A DNA stretch of 64,000 nt, taken from assembly GCA_907163375.1 (NCBI GenBank), contig CAJQUW010000459.1:186001-250000 (forward strand), written 5' to 3'. The notes under the pieces are model-generated. The model was not told where the DNA came from. It made no database searches and saw only the letters and a program-made list of their open reading frames with translations. Positions 20,104-32,100 of this stretch are shown piece by piece; position 1 is the stretch's first letter; each line of letters begins with the position of its first letter. This DNA comes from Prostheceraeus crozeri (taxonomy: Eukaryota > Platyhelminthes > Polycladida > Euryleptidae). The position numbers and the translations under genes were made by a program.

Positions 20104-23100
20104 GTAAGTATCAAATGTAATGTCACCGAACCAGTTTCAGTTTCAGTATCAAATGTTCATATTTCTCTGCAGCACCAGTCAAACAGGCCACTGCCTATAC
20201 CAGAAAAATTTTCTGCTTTTATCGCACGCTCCTTGCACCATATCCTTCTATCACCCACAATGGATGGTAAATTCCACGACTATTCCCATTGCGGATGAAG
20301 CCAATGACCCCACGGTGAGTAGGACATCCAGACAAAGAGCATCGCTGAGGGTTTACTACAATCGAGGAACGTCGCCAACATGCGAAGTCTATAAGTAAGT
20401 TTTGATTATCACTATATTATCTTTTGTCACCGACTCTTGTATATTACAGACCTTGCTATAAAGTACATAGTTCTCTTCCCTACTTTGCTTCTATCTTGCG
20501 GAGTCCAGCTTCCTGATTGTGCATTGTTTTGGTCAAAACAGCTCTCTTCACTCCGGAAGGCATTTTCGGCCATCGCCTGTAGGTTGTCAACCGTTGATTT
20601 AGTCAGCTTAACTTCTTAAAAGTTGTTTTTTATTGAACTGCAGCATTCCAACGATGATAATCTCAGCAGCTTTATGTTAACAGTCGAAATCGGGGTTCAT
20701 GCTAATTTTGCTATCTAAAAAAAGTATAAAAATCAGATGGTTTAAAAAATCCGATGTGTATTACTATCTATTGATTGGTAATTAATCACATGTACAAAAC
20801 AAATGGAAATGCATATTCAACTGCACGCGATATATATTGGACATGTTTATCTCAAATGAACAGCGCTGTTATGATAGTTAACTAATTTTTTCCAAATACA
20901 GGTCTTGTTAAATGCTTTCATTTGCTTCGAAAAGCTATATTCTGTTTATATATTATAGCGGAGCGATTAAACAGCATCTCCTTAGTCATCCTCAGGTAAG
21001 CAAAGGCTACAAGAGCATCCTTCAGAATATGAAGATTATAGCGCGATTTTAAAGGCAAAAGGATTTGGAGCTTGCAGAGGCAATAATAATCAAGAACGAG
21101 CAGCCACCTCTCAATAAACAAGACCAGGGTTTGACCCGAAGGCTAATATTACTTTTTTCTTATGCATTCAACTACTATCTATGGCAATTTCTCATTTATT
21201 CACCTTTCTGGTGGTCACAAATTATTGCAAAGAAATCACAATCCATGAAATCTACACTACAAATTCCAAATTCGAAATATGAATCAAATTCGAATTCTTG
21301 AGGATGAAGAGATCAAGTGATGAAATAATTGTTGATATTAATCCAATGAAAAGTTCTAAAAAGTATAACACCAGATGGCAAGAATTCGTCGACTATGCAG
21401 AACTCAATGATCGAAGACCAACTGAAGAAGATTTCCTGCAATATTTTGACTACTTGAGGAACATCAAAAAATTTGCGAGTAGTACTTTGTGGTCAGTTTA
21501 TTCAATGATAAATAACAAATTTCAATTAAATTTTGGTGAGAAACTTCAGAAATTTCCTCGTCTTACGATGTTGCTCAAATCATTCGAGTCGGGGTATATC
21601 AGAAAGACAGCTAGTACTTTTACAAAGGAGGAAATTTTGTCGTTCTTAAAAGACGCTCCAAATACAGGTGAATACATCCATATAAAAGCAGCTATTGTTG
21701 TTTGTTATTACGGTGGACTGAGGTGCGCTGATCTGGTGTCTTTAGATGTAGACGATTTTGAATTCGATTCACATTCAGGAATGTGGGTAAACTGCACCGT
21801 ATCGAAGCAAAAAGGAGAACAGGTGAAAAATAAATTCAATATTTCGATTGAGATGTGTCAATACTTTGAAAAATATGACAATTTATTGGCTCAATTTTCG
21901 GTCTCTGACGGGCGTTTTATGAAATGTTTTCGCTTGCGAAAGGATGGTTCAGGCTATTACACCAAGCAGCCTATGGGTGTACATATGTTAGCGAAAATGA
22001 CAGTCAAAATGGCTACTTTTCTGGGTCTTCGAAATCCATCTAGTTATACGGGACATGCAGTGAGAAGAAGCGCAGCTAACGTGCTAGCAGAAGCTGGAAC
22101 ATCTTCAGCAGTTCTGAAGAAGCACTTTAATTGGAGAAACGAACAAACAGCTCTCAAATATATTGATAACATCAATTCTTCGAAATTAGCCATATCAAGC
22201 AAAATGGGTCCTTCTGGTGATTTAGACAAATCAACGTCAAGCAACTCGGCTGTTGCGACCAGTGATTCGTCGAAAATTATTACCTTTTCTAACTGTCACA
22301 ATGTTGTGCTCAATTTTTAGACATTGTTTTGCCGATTTTGATTCATTACAAACTCATGTAAGCGCAATATAGTGTTGTTTTGAAAGTGTTCTACATAAAT
22401 TATGAGCAGTGTGATTCCCTAATACAAATGATGTGTTTTAAAAAGGGAATTCAAAAACATGATAAAGTGTATGGAAAAGTAAAAAGAGTAAGGAAAAGTG
22501 ACACTTTTCCAGACACTTTCGGTAGTGGAAAGTCAACTTTTCCAACGATGCATAAGAAAAAGATTGTTTTCCTGAAATTGGAAAAGTGCTATTTTTCCAT
22601 ACGAGGATTTCTATTCACACGAGAGAGCGCCAGCGATCGAGTGTGAATAGAAATCCGAGTATGGAAATAGTACTTTTCCAATGAAGGAAAATAATCTTTT
22701 TCTTATTTTTTATTTCCTTCATTCAACTTTTTTTGCAATATCTTTCCCTTCATTTCTATATACTTCAAGCTATGCAAATATCTAGGTTTGATACCTCTCT
22801 GTTAATCCATATGTATATGCAGGACTTTAGGTTGTTATTTGAATTTGTACCAGCGGTGTAATTTTCATTCCCTGAAGATGGAAGCTGTCGACTTCTGAAG
22901 CGCCGGAGTTATAATTAAATGGTACTCAAAAATTATATTTCAGTTTTGCAATCAAGAGATCAAATTACTTTATCGTGACGTAGAAAAAGTTTATTTAAAA
23001 TTATCAAAAATAGATTGCGACATTAGTTTTTGTGATTCATGCTTAGACAATAATTTGCTGCCAAATTTCACTAATATTATATACATATATATGTTTATCT

Positions 23101-26100
23101 CAAATAAATAGCGCTGTTATGATAGTTAAGTAATTTTTCATTGTATAATTTTATAATATATAATTTTATAATAATATATATTTAATTATATATATATATT
23201 TATATATATAAAATATATATATTTACGAGAATTTGTATCTTCGGATGCATATGATAAACTTTTAGTCACCACTCAACTTCGTCTTATGGCTCATGGAGAT
23301 ATTCAAAAAAGTAAAACTTTCGTGTTGTATGTTTATGTAAGCTTATGTATGTGTTCAAAGCTGTAACTTGCATTGCAAATAGTCAACACTTATTCAAAGA
23401 TCCTTTTTATAAACAGTTCAACTATTCAACTACTTCAACATGGACTTCTATTTACATGGAAGAAGTCCTTGATGCGAATCTGCTTCTAAGGAAGGTTGAG
23501 GAAGCCTTGTTCTGCTTCAACAACACTGTAACTTGAACTCTGCTGAATATGAACTGATCGCCGATCTATTTTTAGGAAGGTCAAGCATTCTTTGATAGTG
23601 GTAGGCCTACCTGCACCTCCTCTTCAGACTCGGATTCCCAGTCGTCGATGTCGATCAAGTCCTCCTTTAGCACATCTGTCAGAAGCTTGTTCAAGTTTGT
23701 CGCGGGCGTTTGTGCAATAGGCTCATTATCCTCTATTTCTGCCAAACGTTCGACTCCCTCGTGAAACACCTCTTCATGTCAGGGGCAGCAACTTGCGCGC
23801 TACCCGAGACTGTAGCGAAATAAATGTGAAATCTTTTCCTGGATATTAGTAGCACTAACCTACAATCAATTTGCATACATGAGTCAATGACTGCAGCTTA
23901 AGCGTAACAAGTTCGAAGGAATTAGTGTGTATAATGGCAATTGTTTGCACGAGAAATGGTATAAAAATCTGATAGTATAAAAGCAGGTGTATAAAAAGAC
24001 CGATACATAGCATATGAACATCCCGATCCTTCAACTCCTAGCACGATAGTACAAAAAGTCCGATAGTATAAAAACCCAGTGTATAAAAGAACCAATTTCG
24101 ACTGTACTTAAAAGTGTTAAGTTCAAAGTTACCCCATCATTCAAACAATTTCGAAAAGTGTCGTCTTTGCGAAAGTCAGCACTATTTCATGCTATATGAA
24201 CGCTCTTTGAAAAGTCTGCAAATACTAATCCTTGCATATTTGGTGTTTCGATGTTATTGAGATGGCCTCTACGTTAACTAGCATTGTCTGCTGGTATTTT
24301 GAAATTAAAAATAAAGTTTTCATTTTAAACTTTATTGCCTCATTTACAGGCAAAGAAGCAATTGAAACAATAGGGTCTACAAATAAGACAAAAATTTTTC
24401 GGCAAAATTCACGCCCTCTTCATTGTCATCAAATGTTGAAATGAGCGATAAAGATCGTAGGTAATAAGGTAATGATATCATGAGGCAATAACGTTCAAAA
24501 AGAAAAAAATATTTTGGATTAGCTTATATGTTTCATGGCACGAAATGAAAGAAATTCGCATTTTGTAAATTTTGAAATTCAAAAAGTCGAAATATGAACA
24601 GTGAGATTGTTTGTTGCATGTATAAAATAAAGAATCATTTTCCTACACAATCAAACAAACCAAAAGCTGTTATGAAGAGACATCGTTGAGGTTTTGGGAG
24701 AGTGAATTCCTTTCTGCATTTGTATCATATTTTAAGTGGAAGGTATTCTAGACATGTCCTTGGGTACAGGAGTTGGAAGCACTCGAATAGAGATGTTACT
24801 AACAGCAAATGAAGTGACACATGCTATGGATCAAATTTCCAATCAAAAGATAAAGGCTGAATAAGACTCGAAATCCAGTTTGTCTACAATATAACTGTGA
24901 TATGATCCCATTAATAAACTTCTGTTGTCATCGGAATCGACCTAGGCTCTCGTCTGTATGACATGGATAAAGTCGAACTCTTTCTTATCGACAATTTTAG
25001 GCCATCATATGTACATTGATGTCCTTGCAGTTTCGTGATGCCGCGTGCTACTATTGCTAAATCAATGATTTCATTTTATCTTTTATTGTGTTCAGCCTGC
25101 AATGTTTCGCGCTCAGCTCGGGTGAGGTCCTTGATTTGCCTAATGTATGAAAAACTGTAAGTATAAAATACTCAAGAGGGTGCACATACGAGTGTATACA
25201 GTACCCATATGTGTCATATTATACAAATGCACAATGTACATGGTCAGCTAGAATACATAGAGCTAGATCAGAAGAAAGTCCTCGGCATTTCCAGGTAAGA
25301 TTGACCTGTGTCGCTGTCGGGAAAGAAGAATGGACCAATCAGAACACATGAACAGAGACCACATTGCCAACCATACGACAACCTCCTCGGAATGCAGAGG
25401 TTCCTCATTATATTCAGAGGGCTCTTCCGTTTCCCAGATGCAACATTTCTGATTATTGACTTTTCCATGAAGGTGAAAGATAGCTTCGTCACTGAGGAAG
25501 ACCTTCTCCATGAACTGGGGATCGTTTTGGATCCGTGTCATCTGGTTGTAGCGCATGGAGAATCTTTATTTTGTATGCTTTAAAGCCGGACTTCTCAAAA
25601 ATACGACAAATAGCCGAGTAGCTTAAATTCATCTCAGCACTCGCTCGACGAATTGATTTCTTCGGAGATTTCCTGAACACTGCTTCTTATTTTCGTCCCA
25701 GCATGTACTTAGTGGCCTGCCAGAACCAGTGTTGCGATGTAGCTCATTATTTTAGTGTAGCACTAGTGCCGCACTCCTAATGCTCCCAGTACTCCTAAAC
25801 GCGTTTTTCAGACGTGTGCGATGTTCTCAATAATTATTTTTGCCATTTTACATCACTCAAACCCGCTATATGGAAATTCAGATAATAGAGATCGAACAAC
25901 GGGCACTTGGAGATTTATATCGAAGAGATCTAACATTTCTCAATCGCATCAATCTCCGCTAAAATTGCAAGGCAAGAAGTTGAATTTCAGAACCGATAGA
26001 TATGAAAGTGATGTGATTCTTATAAATTATATATATACCACAAGATCTGATCCGTTAGAAAATGCATTCACCTTTCCTACTGATTGCTTGTATGCAATGT

Positions 26101-29100
26101 ACTAGAAGAATAATTAAAATTAAATCATCACCCTGTACTATATAAACACAAGAGTAGGCGGTAAATGATTTATCCACACGTTTTTCTCTTCGCAGAAAGT
26201 CATCACAAAAATCCCAGCACTGCTGTCCTGGATACAAAGAGCCCGATTGTATTGTACCAGAGTGTTTCAAGCAATTTGGAGGTTGCGTTCATGGACAATG
26301 CAAAGGTCCGAACATCTGCTCTTGCTCGGAAGGCTACAGAGGTCCTCTCTGCGATGAAGAGGATCACAGTACGTGCATGCATACTGATAAGCTATATATG
26401 ATATAAGCGAAAGTATTTTGAATCTCGCATTCTGTTTTGCAGAGTTCGACATTTTCAAGGAATATGGTTACTGTTACGAATTCCCAGGGTGTATGGGATC
26501 AAAGAAAAATAATGATACAAGATTCATGAAGTCTGAAGAATGCTGCTCTGAAAATCGCACAGGATCGTGGGGTTCTTCAAAGGAATGCACATTATGTGAT
26601 CAGTACATAACAAGTAAGCAAATTTTTAGTCTTCGACAGTTAAGGTTGACAAATAGTTTGAACGAAATGCGAAGAACAAACGAAGGAAGCTATTTGTGCA
26701 CGATATTTACGCACTAAAATATTGTAGCTAAGAAATGTAATCGTAGTCAAATTCATATCACAAAAATCATATCGTCAAATTCATATGTACATGTAATTAG
26801 GTCGTATTGGTCCTGGAGCCAGCACTAAATTGTGCATAGAACGAGTTCGTGCCTGAAGCACTCACATAGCACCTCAGATCAGATTGTTTGTCTTCCATAA
26901 ACAGACTAGATTGAAGACCTCACGTATTTCCAGTGGAGAAGTTGTGACGCATTGGTCATAAACACTATTTTATGGAGCTACATGTAGCTGTTTCATATGA
27001 GTCCTCGTTCGAAAGAAATGAACTAAGTGCAGCATCTTTTCAGGAGATGAAATATTTGTTACATGCTACTTTTCTGCTAAAAGTTAAGTCATTACGCATA
27101 TTGTAAATGATTTAATAGTCAAAGGAGAAAGATTTTGAATAAAAACAACCACTCACATGAAAGAGCATGCATGATCTGTAGATACCTTTTATGCTACTCA
27201 TATTTAAGAAATACCTCTTCAACTTTGATCTCTAGTCAAAAATGTAAGTACTGTATAAAGTCACACTATTAGTGATTTCTGGTTTCAATTACAATACTTA
27301 GCCTTACATTTTCATTTCGTACTATTACTTGTCGTTACTTAATTCTCATTCCTTAGTACTGTGGTTTCCGTATTATATCATACTAGCGGCCTCGATTCAC
27401 TATTGCTTAGATGTCTTACGATTTCTATGCTGGACATAGTTTTTGATGCTGCATCTAATGTCAAGTGAACTGTGTTTTACAACTACTCATGGCCAGTCTG
27501 ATGTGAGGACGGTCATTCATTCGCCTGACGATGGCTAGCTTACTTTTCAAAACATATTATATAATATCTTTATATTATACTTGAAAAAAATAAGTATTAA
27601 GGCGAAGTGCTACAATTTTAAATGTAAAATCCTATATTCTCCTTATATCATTGTTTGTCACAAATATTTACAATCTTTTTATAAGCTCATTATTATCTTT
27701 TGCAAAGTCATCTAAAAGGAAATCATTGTAGGCTAACTTGGAGATGAGTAAATTATGGCTCAAATAATCCAGTTCAATTTGAATTAATGAAAACATTTAT
27801 ATTGTTGATGTTGATGATGCTGAAGTGAAAATGTCCATCTTGCAGCGCCATATTCTTATTGATTTCTTCTACGTTCATTCTGTCGACAGATTTGACCTAT
27901 TTCCGATGTGAATGTATTGAATAATTTGATGTATTTAAAAAGATATCGTGAAACGATATGAAAAAAAATCTCTGTAGAAAAATCTTTTGTAGATAAAAAA
28001 AATCTCTGTAGATAAAAAAAACCCTCTCTTTTTTACAGCAAAAAACAGCACTATGAGGAATTTAGTCAAATTCGATACCTGTCTCATTTACGGGCTCCAC
28101 AACTATAGAACTTTTGATGGAAGAAACTTTGAATGGCGTGGGCGTTGCGGATCCACCTTGGTGAAGACTCCTCAAGCGACGTTCCCACCACGATTATTTC
28201 TTGATATTTCAATGGAGGTTGCAGGCTGCTTTGGCGAAAGTCATGAAAAAGGCTGTGTACTTGTAAGTACGGTTATGGCTCTGATTTGACATCGAATGTG
28301 CTGACATTTTCTAATACTGAATTTTGTAGAATGGAATGGCACAATTGATTATCTGACTTTTGGTCACTTTTGTGAATCCACTCTCTAATAGAACACCTGA
28401 AACCAAATTCCACTATATTTGCTTGATATCATGAGCACATTAAGTGTGTTTTATCAGAACAGTGACACCCCGTTACACGAATCCACACTGGATTTCACAA
28501 GGTGATTTGAGCCATTCTGTCTATGCTGATCAGGCAACCCATATATTGAACTCAAATCATCATTTTTACGATTTATTCAAATTTTTTTCAGAATTGGTTC
28601 AATTTGTGTTTGTGAACTTGCACTTCTTTTCGTTTTAGATTACGTACATCAGATTATCGCAAGAAGTGTTCTATATGGTGAAAGGAAATACCATAACACA
28701 GTATATCAAAGATATAGAGCAGAACAGGATGACTCTCACATTGGATGATCATGTTGTCTCAGATTTAAGTAAGCTTTTTCATATTGATCTGATTAGAATT
28801 ATATGATTTGATTAATTGAAAATTACAAATCTGTTGCCTTTTAATTGATCGTTTACTGTGCATATTTCAACAAAATGCAAATATCTGAAGTGAATATCAT
28901 TAGAACATTGCTATATAATGCATGCTATCGTGCAGCTTTCTATATATACAGGTTAATAATTTCCACAATCAAGTCGTTATATAGCATCAAAAATTACATG
29001 GATTTCTATATAGTATATCGGGATGAGACACTACCGATATCTACATGCATTAGTAGTCCTGTTTTGAAGACAGTTGATTGTTAAGCATCACGATTATACA

Positions 29101-32100
29101 GTGTACTTTTTCAAACTGACTTTCAAATGTGTTGTCGATGGTTGTAGCACAAATTGTAGAACCCAAATAGAAAACAAGATCATACTATTTCATTTCATTG
29201 TTTCCCAAAAGACGCTGAAAGATTCAGGAAAATATTGGCTGAAAAATATTCGAGAATTTGAAGAGGGAATTTGGAATCACATAATCACAAGAACATCTAC
29301 TCGCACAACTAGTGCATGAATGCTTCTTTATTCATTCCACGAGCTTTACTTATGGTTTTGATAGAGGATAGATTGTGCATTTCGCAATTGACTGAAGTTG
29401 TAGAATTTTCTGAGCCATCCATTTCAATCGTTTTTAACAAACAACTTTGTATAAATCGATCGCTTATTTCAAGAAAAATACATGAGAATTTGCTAGACGA
29501 CTTCTGCACCTTTCGAATACAGACTTGGACGGATAGCTTATACATCCAGATTTCCATACTAATATGTAATTTTTCATACACCAATTGACGAATCATTTCA
29601 GTACAGAAAATTGAAATGGATGTTCAAATCATCGCGATAAAAGTTCTTGCCAACAAATGCAAAGAAGCTTTTCGAAAACTTTGCATCAGTTCATGTGGAT
29701 CGGATTTTTTCGGGCTTTCTTTATGCGGATTTTCAACAAATTCCATGCTTTTATGGTCATGTCCATCAGACAATTTGTTGGTACAATCAAGCCATCGCGA
29801 GAAAATACAGCAAATAATCCTGTTCATCTAAGTTGAAGTAGGTCACTTCTCACTTGATTTGAATCAAGTAGGATGAAGGACTACAATTTTTATTGATGAC
29901 TTTTCTGACTATAAATCCATCTAAGCTTCACAGTTCACATATAATGTCTTTATTCTTAAGTTCGAGTTTGTGGGTCCAGACATCATTGAAAAAATCTCGT
30001 GAAAATCCAAATTAATTGATTCTGAGCGATCAGCAGCAGCGTTCAAAGCTTTGGGACATTTCAGAATGCTTAGAAAGGAAATCATTTTGCTCTTTCTGCA
30101 TCAGTTACATCCTTTGCAGATATCAAATTTTTTCCACATGAAGACCAGCTGGAACGGCACTCGAGAGTCCGAACAGGACATACTTAGAACCGCAAAAAAG
30201 ATATGAAACACTAATTACACTCAAAGGGTTTTGGTGGACTGGATCATGTCGTAAAATGACTCTCCACTCAGGCTAAGAGATTTTGAGACCACCCAAGCTT
30301 CTAGCATGACAACAAGGTAACGTTCCAGATAATCAAGTTTGCAATCCTGGACTAACTTTATAGGATCGGAATACTCACTTCGTTTATGAAGTCCTATCGT
30401 TGTTTTTTTTTCATTAATCACGTCAATAAAACAACGGAAAATTTGGAGCGTTACCAAAATGTCAATGAAGTTGTATTGCTACAGTGTTTGAATGGCTAAT
30501 TCGTGTAAGTAATAATGAGTTAAAAGAGCTGAACTTTTCTATATTCCATTTGAAGTCAAAGCTTTGTTGTACAACACAATTATGTGCCATTTTTAACTGT
30601 CTTGACTTTTCGATATAGTAGAGATCCTTGACATCAGACAACTTTCCTAGAATGGAGTTACTGTAATTGAATCAACTGGAAGCAAAAGGATTAACAAATT
30701 CACCGGATTTTAATGTTGTTGTGAGAGTGGATGTTCTTGATATTATATACTCATTGACATAATTAATGAAACAAACTATCATTGGCTTGAATTGAAGTTT
30801 GTTTCATTTTTTTCTCAGGTATGATGTAATATCTCGCTTTCTATGAATTACCATTCAACACATTAGAGAGTGGAGAAAGATCTATGGTGGTCAAATTTCA
30901 AATTTTGATATCGATACAACTGTCACAATTGCTTTTACAAATTGAACATAAACGTGAACTGAAATCCAGCTTTTGTAAAATAAAATGGTACACGATCAGT
31001 TTACCATAGGTATGGCTATTGGAATGATTCGTTGTGGTAGAAGTTCTGCGAGTGTTGCCGAAGAGCTGCAACTATCGAGAGTCATTGTTTGGAGGTGGTG
31101 GTGTCGATGGAAAGCAGAAGGAGATGTAAAAAAGAAGAAGGGATCTGGTCGACCAAGAAAGTCTGCAGGAAGGACAGACGCACGTCTAGTTTTAGCTGCA
31201 AAGAGGAATAGTTTTGTGAAGTCCCAAAGCTAGTCATACACTGGAAGAGTGCCTCAAATATAGACTGTAGCGTTCGAACGGCTTACCGAAGATTGCGAGA
31301 AGCTGGAATTCAATCGCGACGACCAGCTGTCCTAATTCCATTGAGTTTTGAGCACCGCAGAAGACGAGTTGCCTGGTGTGATGCCCATCGCTCATGGAAT
31401 GACCATCACTGACAGAAAGTCTTGTGGACCGATGAATCAAGATTTACTCTGGATTTCAATGACGGTCGTGGCAAAGTGCATTGTCTTCCAGGTGAACGCT
31501 TTGCCCCATGCTGTATTAAAGAACACGACAGATATTGTGGTGGAAGTGTTATGGTGTGGGGTGGCATTTGGCATGGCGGACGAACGACAGCAGTCATCAT
31601 CAAAGGCACGTTGACTGGAGAGAGGTATCTCAATGAAATTGTGCTTCCTGTTGTTGCCCCAGTGGTCAGGGTGGAGGATCTCGTCTTCCAAGACGACAAC
31701 GCAAGACCACATCGCTCCTCGGCTGTCATTGCCACTGTTAGGAGATTTAACATTCAAACCCTTGACTAGCCTGCACTGTCACCTGACTTGTCACCCATTG
31801 CACAAGTCTGGGACGAGCTTGGGCGGCGAGTGAGAGACCGCTATTCACTTCCACCAGTGTCCATGAAGATTTTTTTCCCTGAAGATTCTTTCTGAAAGAC
31901 TGACAGAGCAGTGGCTTCTCCTTGAAACATCCTTCATTCAGAAACTTTGTGAATCCATGCCATCTCGGATTACTGAATGTATTGGAGCTAGAGGGGGGTA
32001 CACGCGCTATTAAAGTTGAATCTGCTACATACGTTGTTTTTCTGTGCTAGCGACTTGGTGGAGATTGTGACTAAATTATCAAGGTATCATACATAAATGT

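Larger units (their letters stand above)
20395..26195. other. Intron 2 (5.8 kb), rich in mobile DNA
   Basis: It contains the 48-bp direct repeats, the Crypton gene, a large hairpin, a Penelope-like remnant, an AT microsatellite, a TATAAAA repeat cluster and a mariner remnant, listed separately. The stretches 23,240-23,950 and 24,110-25,250 hold nothing I can recognise. Confidence 0.7.

Noticed and set aside
27512-27560. A hammerhead ribozyme
   Set aside because: CTGACGA is present, but stem II is weak and the GAAA is degenerate.
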